Shown: positions 58,729-64,000 of the stretch, piece by piece
How positions within the stretch are numbered: the stretch's first letter is position 1
Layout: the number at the start of each line of letters is the position of its first letter
Assembly: GCF_014842265.1 (NCBI RefSeq)
Contig: NZ_JACYVI010000006.1
Location: 186,001 to 250,000, forward strand
Length of the DNA stretch: 64,000 nt
Origin: Pseudomonas sp. CFBP 13711
GTDB lineage: Bacteria; Pseudomonadota; Gammaproteobacteria; Pseudomonadales; Pseudomonadaceae
Direction: 5' to 3'
Notes under the pieces: model-generated
What the model was told of the DNA's origin: nothing
Database searches by the model: none
The model's input: the letters and a program-made list of their open reading frames with translations, nothing else
Position numbers and translations under genes: made by a program

Positions 58729-61700
58729 GCCAGTCCAATCGCCTGCCCAACGGCGGCCGCATCGATCGCAGCAAGGTCCTGAATTTCAACTTCAATGGCC
58801 AGACGTACCAAGGCTTCGAAGGCGACACCCTGGCCGCCGCCTTGCTTGCCAACGGCGTCGACATCATTGGTCGCAGCTTCAAGTATTCCCGTCCTCGCGG
58901 CATCTTTGCGGCAGGTTCCGAAGAGCCGAATGCCGTGCTGCAGATCGGCGCCACCGAAGCCACGCAGATCCCCAACGTGCGCGCCACGCAACAGGCGCTT
59001 TACTCGGGCCTCGTCGCGACCAGCACCAACGGTTGGCCGAGCGTGAACACCGACATGATGGGCATCCTCGGCAAGGTCGGCGGCAAGCTGATGCCGCCGG
59101 GCTTCTACTACAAAACCTTCATGTACCCGCAGTCGTTCTGGATGACCTACGAGAAGTACATCCGCAAAGCAGCGGGCCTCGGGCGTTCGCCGACCGAGCT
59201 GGATCCGGACACCTACGACAACATGAACCAGCACTGCGATGTGCTGGTGGTCGGCGCCGGCCCTGCAGGTCTGGCCGCCGCACTGGCCGCTGCGCGCAGC
59301 GGTGCTCGGGTCATCCTGGCGGACGAGCAGGAAGAATTCGGCGGCAGCCTGCTGGACAGCCGCGAAAGTCTGGACGGTAAACCGGCAGCGGAATGGGTAG
59401 CGACGGTGGTGGCCGAACTCAAAGGCCTGCCCAACGTGACCCTGCTGCCGCGCGCCACGGTGAACGGCTATCACGACCACAATTTCCTGACCATTCACGA
59501 GCGGCTGACCGATCACTTGGGCGATCGCGCGCCGATTGGCCAGGTGCGTCAGCGCATGCACCGGGTTCGCGCCAAGCGCGTGGTGCTGGCGACCGGCACC
59601 CACGAGCGTCCGCTGGTTTACGGCAACAACGATGTGCCGGGCAACATGCTGGCCGGCGCGGTCTCTACGTACGTGCGTCGTTATGGCGTGGCGCCGGGCA
59701 AGAAACTGGTGCTATCAACCAACAACGATTACGCCTATCGCGTGGCGCTGGACTGGCTTGACGCCGGCCTGCACGTGGTCGCCGTTGCCGACGCGCGTCA
59801 CAACCCGCGCGGTGCGTTAGTGGAAGAAGCCCGCGCCAAAGGCATTCGGATCCTGACCGGCAGCGCCGTGGTGGAAGCCCGTGGCAGCAAGCGTGTCAGT
59901 GCCGCCCGCGTGGCCGCCATCGACGTCAAAGGCCACAAGGTCGCCAGCCCTGGCGAATGGCTCGACTGCGATCTGGTCGCCAGCTCCGGTGGCTACAGCC
60001 CGATCGTTCACCTGGCTTCGCACCTCGGCGGCAAGCCGGTCTGGCGCGAGGACATCCTCGGCTTCGTGCCGGGCGACGCGCCGCAGAAACGCGTCTGCGT
60101 CGGCGGTGTGAATGGCGTTTACGCCCTCGGCGACTCGCTGGCCGACGGTTTTGAAGGCGGTGTTCGTGCCGCCAGTGAAGCCGGTTTCAAACCGGTCGAA
60201 GGCGTACTGCCCAAAGCCCTGAGCCGTGTGGAAGAACCGACCTTGGCGCTGTTCCAGGTACCGCACGAAAAAGGCACTGCGCGGGCGCCGAAGCAATTCG
60301 TCGACCTGCAGAACGACGTCACCGCGGCGGCCATCGAACTGGCGACCCGCGAGGGATTCGAGTCCGTCGAGCACGTCAAACGCTACACCGCGTTGGGTTT
60401 CGGTACCGATCAGGGCAAGCTCGGCAACGTCAACGGCCTGGCCATTGCGGCTCGCTCGCTGAACGTGTCGATCCCGGAAATGGGCACCACCATGTTCCGC
60501 CCGAACTACACGCCGGTGACCTTCGGCGCCATTGCCGGGCGTCACTGCGGTCACGTCTTCGAGCCTGTGCGCTTCACTGCGCTGCACGCCTGGCACGTGA
60601 AGAACGGCGCTGAATTCGAAGATGTAGGGCAGTGGAAACGTCCGTGGTACTTCCCGAAAGCCGGTGAAGACATCCACGCCGCCGTGCGCCGCGAATGCAA
60701 GGCCGTGCGCGACAGCGTCGGCCTGCTGGACGCATCGACGCTGGGCAAGATCGACATCCAAGGCCCGGATGCCCGGGAGTTTCTGAACCGCATCTACACC
60801 AACGCCTGGACCAAGCTCGATGTGGGCAAGGCGCGTTACGGCCTGATGTGCAAGGAAGACGGCATGGTCTTCGACGACGGCGTCACCGCCTGCATCGCCG
60901 ACAACCACTTCATCATGACCACCACAACCGGCGGCGCCGCACGCGTGCTGCAGTGGCTGGAAATTTATCAACAGACCGAATGGCCGGACCTGAAGGTGTA
61001 CTTCACCTCCGTCACCGACCACTACGCGACCCTGACGCTGTCGGGCCCGAACAGCCGCAAGCTGCTCAGCGAAGTGACCGACATCGACCTGGGCCGTGAA
61101 GCGTTTCCGTTCATGACCTGGAAAGAAGGGCTGGTGGGCGGAGTACCGGCGCGGGTGTTCCGGATTTCGTTTACCGGAGAGCTCTCCTACGAGGTGAACA
61201 TCCAGGCCGACTACGCCATGGGCGTTCTGGAAAAAATCGCCGAAGCGGGCAAGCAGTACAACCTGACCCCGTACGGCACTGAAACCATGCACGTCCTGCG
61301 GGCCGAGAAGGGCTTCATCATCGTCGGCCAGGACACCGACGGTTCGATGACCCCGGACGATTTGAACATGGGCTGGTGTGTCGGCCGTACCAAGCCGTTC
61401 TCGTGGATCGGCCAGCGTGGCATGAACCGTGAGGACTGCGTGCGGGAAGATCGCAAGCAACTCGTCGGACTTAAGCCAATTGATCCGAACAAGTGGCTGC
61501 CGGAAGGCGCGCAACTGGTGTTCGATCCGAAGCAGTCGATCCCGATGAAGATGGTCGGCCACGTGACGTCGAGTTATGCGGCGAACTCGCTGGGCTATTC
61601 GTTCGCGATGGGTGTGGTGAAGGGCGGGCTGAAGCGCATGGGTGAGCGAGTGTTTGCGCCGCTGGCGGATGGGTCGGTGATCGAGGCGGAGATTGTGTCC

Positions 61701-61745
61701 TCGGTGTTCTTCGATCCGAAGGGTGATCAGCAGAACGTGGAGTAA
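58725..61745 (+). CDS. soxA: Sarcosine oxidase alpha subunit
   Basis: Large subunit of 1006 residues. Order: N-terminal ferredoxin-like and NAD-binding part (YQGFEGDTLAAALLANGV, then CDVLVVGAGPAGLAAALAAA at about 167-186), a central flavoprotein region, and a C-terminal aminomethyltransferase (GCV-T-like) domain from about 600 that binds THF and captures formaldehyde as methylene-THF. Length is normal. Translationally coupled to soxD. A REPIN separates it from soxG. Confidence 0.95.
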   Translation: MSQSNRLPNGGRIDRSKVLNFNFNGQTYQGFEGDTLAAALLANGVDIIGRSFKYSRPRGIFAAGSEEPNAVLQIGATEATQIPNVRATQQALYSGLVATSTNGWPSVNTDMMGILGKVGGKLMPPGFYYKTFMYPQSFWMTYEKYIRKAAGLGRSPTELDPDTYDNMNQHCDVLVVGAGPAGLAAALAAARSGARVILADEQEEFGGSLLDSRESLDGKPAAEWVATVVAELKGLPNVTLLPRATVNGYHDHNFLTIHERLTDHLGDRAPIGQVRQRMHRVRAKRVVLATGTHERPLVYGNNDVPGNMLAGAVSTYVRRYGVAPGKKLVLSTNNDYAYRVALDWLDAGLHVVAVADARHNPRGALVEEARAKGIRILTGSAVVEARGSKRVSAARVAAIDVKGHKVASPGEWLDCDLVASSGGYSPIVHLASHLGGKPVWREDILGFVPGDAPQKRVCVGGVNGVYALGDSLADGFEGGVRAASEAGFKPVEGVLPKALSRVEEPTLALFQVPHEKGTARAPKQFVDLQNDVTAAAIELATREGFESVEHVKRYTALGFGTDQGKLGNVNGLAIAARSLNVSIPEMGTTMFRPNYTPVTFGAIAGRHCGHVFEPVRFTALHAWHVKNGAEFEDVGQWKRPWYFPKAGEDIHAAVRRECKAVRDSVGLLDASTLGKIDIQGPDAREFLNRIYTNAWTKLDVGKARYGLMCKEDGMVFDDGVTACIADNHFIMTTTTGGAARVLQWLEIYQQTEWPDLKVYFTSVTDHYATLTLSGPNSRKLLSEVTDIDLGREAFPFMTWKEGLVGGVPARVFRISFTGELSYEVNIQADYAMGVLEKIAEAGKQYNLTPYGTETMHVLRAEKGFIIVGQDTDGSMTPDDLNMGWCVGRTKPFSWIGQRGMNREDCVREDRKQLVGLKPIDPNKWLPEGAQLVFDPKQSIPMKMVGHVTSSYAANSLGYSFAMGVVKGGLKRMGERVFAPLADGSVIEAEIVSSVFFDPKGDQQNVE

Positions 61746-61767
61746 GTCTTGGCTTGCTTACACCCCT

Positions 61768-61855
61768 GTGGGAGTGAGCTTGCTCGCGATGGCGTGAGAT
61801 CAGGCATACACCTGGTGACTGATACACCGCGATCGCGAGCAAGCTCACTCCTACG
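61768..61855. repeat. REPIN within the sox operon
   Basis: GTGGGAGTGAGCTTGCTCGC is paired with an inverted copy ending CACTCCTACGG. It lies in the 153-base gap between soxA and soxG. Confidence 0.9.
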
Positions 61856-61898
61856 GGAACGTGTTCACTGAAACAACAGAATTCAACACAGGTGCTCT

Positions 61899-62531
61899 AT
61901 GACCACAGCCAACGTTTACCAACAGCGGCCAGCGACCGAGGCCAAAGCCGAGTCGCCGCTGTTTCATGCTGACCTTCAGAGCCTGATTGGCAAGGGCCGC
62001 AGCAATCCGGGCGTCGTGCTGCGGGAGAAAAAACTGCTTGGCCACCTGACCATCCGTGGCAATGGCCACGACCCGGCGTTCGCGGCCGGCGTGCACAAGG
62101 CGCTGGGCATGGAACTGCCGGGCGCGCTGGCGCTGGTCTCCAGCGGCGATAGCTCAATCCAGTGGCTGGGCCCGGACGAGTGGCTGCTCATCGTGCCGAC
62201 CGGTGAAGAATTCGCCGCCGAGCAGAAGCTGCGCGAGGCGCTTGCCGGTTTGCACATCGCTATCGTCAACGTCAGCGGCGGGCAATCGTTGCTGGAGCTG
62301 ACCGGCCCGAAGGTCCGCGAAGTGCTGATGAAGTCCACCAGCTATGACGTGCACCCGAATAATTTCCCGGTGGGGAAGGCCATCGGCACGGTGTTCGCCA
62401 AATCGCAGCTGGTGATCCGCCGTACCGGTGAAGAGACCTGGGAGCTGGTGATCCGCCGCAGCTTTGCCGATTACTGGTGGCTGTGGCTGCAGGACGCGAG
62501 CGCGGAGTATGGTTTGGGCATCGCTGCCTGA
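61899..62531 (+). CDS. soxG: Sarcosine oxidase gamma subunit
   Basis: Subunit of 210 residues with a GCV-T-like fold. It contains VVLREKKLLGHLTIRGNGHD, SIQWLGPDEWLLIVPTGEE and VSGGQSLLELTGPKVREVLM. Completes the SoxBDAG tetramer. Start chosen at 61899. Confidence 0.93.
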   Translation: MTTANVYQQRPATEAKAESPLFHADLQSLIGKGRSNPGVVLREKKLLGHLTIRGNGHDPAFAAGVHKALGMELPGALALVSSGDSSIQWLGPDEWLLIVPTGEEFAAEQKLREALAGLHIAIVNVSGGQSLLELTGPKVREVLMKSTSYDVHPNNFPVGKAIGTVFAKSQLVIRRTGEETWELVIRRSFADYWWLWLQDASAEYGLGIAA

Positions 62532-62557
62532 TTCCGGATTGACGACACGACCTGTGC

Positions 62558-62670
62558 TGATCGTTCCCACGCTCAGCGTAGGAACGCCGCCTGTGATGCT
62601 CCGCGTCACTCGACAATGGACGCGGAGCGTCCTGAACCGCATTCCCACGCAGAGCGTGGGAACGATCAAG
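62558..62670. repeat. Long inverted repeat with CGTTCCCACGC ends
   Basis: GATCGTTCCCACGCTCAGCG on the left is matched by CGCAGAGCGTGGGAACGATC on the right, with an inner hairpin GCTCCGCGTC / GACGCGGAGC. The symmetrical form and known spread of this motif in pseudomonads indicate a mobile REP/MITE-like element. It lies between soxG and purU. Confidence 0.8.
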
Positions 62671-62678
62671 GAATACCT

Positions 62679-63536
62679 ATGAGCCGCGCCCCCGATACCT
62701 GGATTCTGACCGCCGACTGCCCCAGCGTGCTGGGCACGGTGGACGCGGTGACGCGTTACCTCTTCGAGCAGGGTTGCTACGTCACCGAGCACCATTCGTT
62801 CGACGACCGGCTGTCCAGCCGCTTCTTTATTCGCGTCGAGTTCCGCCAGCCGGAGGGATTTGACGAGTCGTCTTTCCGTGCCGGCCTGGCCGAGCGCGGC
62901 GAATCCTTCGGCATGATCTTCGAGCTCACGGCCCCGAATTACCGCCCGAAAGTGGTGATCATGGTCTCCAAAGCCGACCACTGCCTGAACGATCTGCTCT
63001 ACCGCCAGCGCATCAATCAGCTGTCCATGGACGTGGTTGCTGTCGTCTCCAATCACCCGGACCTCGAACCACTGGCGCGCTGGCACGACATTCCCTACTA
63101 CCATTTCCCCCTCGACCCCAACGACAAGCCGGCCCAGGAAGCCAGGGTGATGAAGGTGATCGAAGACACCGGCGCCGAACTGGTGGTGCTTGCCCGCTAC
63201 ATGCAGGTGCTGTCGCCGGAGCTGTGCCGCAAGCTCGATGGCAAGGCGATCAATATTCATCACTCGCTGCTGCCAGGCTTCAAGGGCGCCAAGCCTTATC
63301 ACCAGGCGTACAACAAGGGTGTGAAACTGGTCGGCGCGACGGCCCATTACATCAACAACGACCTCGACGAAGGGCCGATCATCGCCCAGGGCGTCGAAGT
63401 GGTCGACCACAGTCACTACCCCGAAGACCTGATCGCCAAGGGCCGCGACATCGAAGGCCTGACCCTGGCACGCGCGGTGGGTTACCACATTGAGCGCCGG
63501 GTGTTTCTCAACGCCAACAGGACGGTGGTGCTGTAG
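62679..63536 (+). CDS. purU: Formyltetrahydrofolate deformylase
   Basis: Hydrolyses 10-formyl-THF to THF and formate. The protein is 285 residues. An N-terminal ACT-like domain (TWILTADCPSVLGTVDAVTR) is followed by a formyltransferase-fold domain with the catalytic Asn-His-Asp region (AINIHHSLLPGFKGAKPYHQ and GATAHYINNDLDEGPIIAQ). The ATG at 62679 follows AAGGAA. In this operon it recycles THF from one-carbon units released by SoxBDAG. Confidence 0.95.
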   Translation: MSRAPDTWILTADCPSVLGTVDAVTRYLFEQGCYVTEHHSFDDRLSSRFFIRVEFRQPEGFDESSFRAGLAERGESFGMIFELTAPNYRPKVVIMVSKADHCLNDLLYRQRINQLSMDVVAVVSNHPDLEPLARWHDIPYYHFPLDPNDKPAQEARVMKVIEDTGAELVVLARYMQVLSPELCRKLDGKAINIHHSLLPGFKGAKPYHQAYNKGVKLVGATAHYINNDLDEGPIIAQGVEVVDHSHYPEDLIAKGRDIEGLTLARAVGYHIERRVFLNANRTVVL

Positions 63537-63540
63537 GTGG

Positions 63541-63615
63541 TAGCTGCAAGCTTCAAGCTTCAAGCCGCAAGAAAAGGCGGTGTTCACACTTCTTGCGGCT
63601 TGTAGCTTGCCGCTC
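63541..63615. repeat. REP-like inverted repeat between purU and fdhA
   Basis: AGCTGCAAGCTTCAAGC followed by CCGCAAG is matched by CTTGCGGCTTGTAGCTTGCC. Same family as repeats at 3.8 and 5.6 kb. Confidence 0.65.
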
Positions 63616-63662
63616 GAAACCCGATCCACTCTCTATCCAACAATAAATAAAGAGGTGATGGC

Positions 63663-64000
63663 ATGTCTGGTAATCGTGGTGTGGTGTATCTCGGCGCAGG
63701 CAAGGTCGAAGTACAGAAAATCGACTATCCCAAGATGCAGGACCCGCGCGGCAAGAAGATCGAGCACGGGGTGATCTTGCGCGTGGTTTCCACCAACATT
63801 TGTGGTTCCGATCAACACATGGTGCGTGGCCGAACGACGGCCCAGGTTGGCCTCGTACTGGGTCACGAAATCACCGGTGAAGTGATCGAGAAGGGCAGCG
63901 ACGTCGAGAATCTCAAGATCGGCGATCTGGTGTCCGTGCCGTTCAACGTCGCCTGCGGCCGTTGCCGCTCCTGCAAAGAACAACACACCGGCGTCTGCCT
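63663..64000 (+). CDS. fdhA: Formaldehyde dehydrogenase, glutathione-independent (5' part, truncated by window)
   Basis: Zinc-dependent alcohol dehydrogenase-family enzyme; 112 codons are visible and the gene runs off the right edge. It begins MSGNRGVVYLGAGKVEVQKIDYP and has the catalytic-zinc region STNICGSDQHMVRG, LVLGHEITGEVIEKG and the structural-zinc cysteines CGRCRSCKEQHTGVC. It removes formaldehyde made by betaine, dimethylglycine and sarcosine demethylation. An AGAGGTG site lies upstream of the ATG. Confidence 0.92.
   Translation, partial: MSGNRGVVYLGAGKVEVQKIDYPKMQDPRGKKIEHGVILRVVSTNICGSDQHMVRGRTTAQVGLVLGHEITGEVIEKGSDVENLKIGDLVSVPFNVACGRCRSCKEQHTGVC

Overview
The window is a chromosomal segment of a fluorescent Pseudomonas (P. 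syringae / P. fluorescens side of the genus). The evidence is the high-GC coding style, the Pseudomonas-type REP/REPIN repeats between genes, an S-adenosylhomocysteine (SAH) riboswitch upstream of ahcY, and gene order matching three P. aeruginosa neighbourhoods remembered from the literature: around PA0428-PA0432 (rhlE, metF, ahcY), PA0546-PA0555 (metK, tkt, epd, pgk, fba) and PA5385-PA5421 (carnitine, betaine and sarcosine catabolism). Coding is dense on both strands and most genes are complete. rhlE runs off the left edge and fdhA off the right edge.

Layout. 1-6.1 kb: an RhlE-type RNA helicase, a periplasmic binding protein, metF and ahcY behind an SAH riboswitch, and an acyl-CoA thioesterase. 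6.2-12.6 kb: a five-gene L-threonate/D-erythronate catabolic operon (ltnD, otnK, otnC, GntP-type permease, otnI) with a DeoR-type regulator. 13-16.5 kb: small membrane and periplasmic proteins, the signal-peptide-bearing DNA ligase LigB, and a LysE-type exporter. 16.6-25.4 kb: metK with an ArsR-methyltransferase regulator (SahR-like), divergent from tkt-epd-pgk, two lipoproteins and fba. 25.4-29.3 kb: the carnitine genes cdhB, cdhA, cdhC and their regulator cdhR. 29.5-33.2 kb: two small conserved proteins and an orphan type VI secretion module (Hcp, a putative membrane-acting effector, and two paralogous immunity-like proteins with an effector relic between them).

33.4-41.2 kb: the dimethylglycine demethylation operon (dipeptidase-like protein, V4R-like protein, dgcA, dgcB and the two ETF-like subunits). 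41.2-46.1 kb: an accessory island holding two small unknown genes, a cluster of DnaA boxes, and an operon of a 34-residue peptide, a YcaO enzyme and an ABC exporter. That operon has the organisation of a ribosomally synthesised, post-translationally modified peptide (RiPP) pathway and is the best candidate here for an undescribed system. 46.1-48.8 kb: the glycine betaine demethylase gbcA and its divergent reductase gbcB. 48.9-55.6 kb: a chemoreceptor, a ZapA-type pair, threonine aldolase, a TraX-like membrane protein, an AlaC-type aminotransferase and an unknown protein. 55.9-64 kb: the sarcosine oxidase operon glyA-soxBDAG-purU-fdhA.

The catabolic genes form one route: carnitine to glycine betaine (cdh), betaine to dimethylglycine (gbc), dimethylglycine to sarcosine (dgc), and sarcosine to glycine and serine (sox, glyA), with the one-carbon units removed through purU and fdhA. 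The methyl-cycle genes ahcY, metF and metK lie in the same window.
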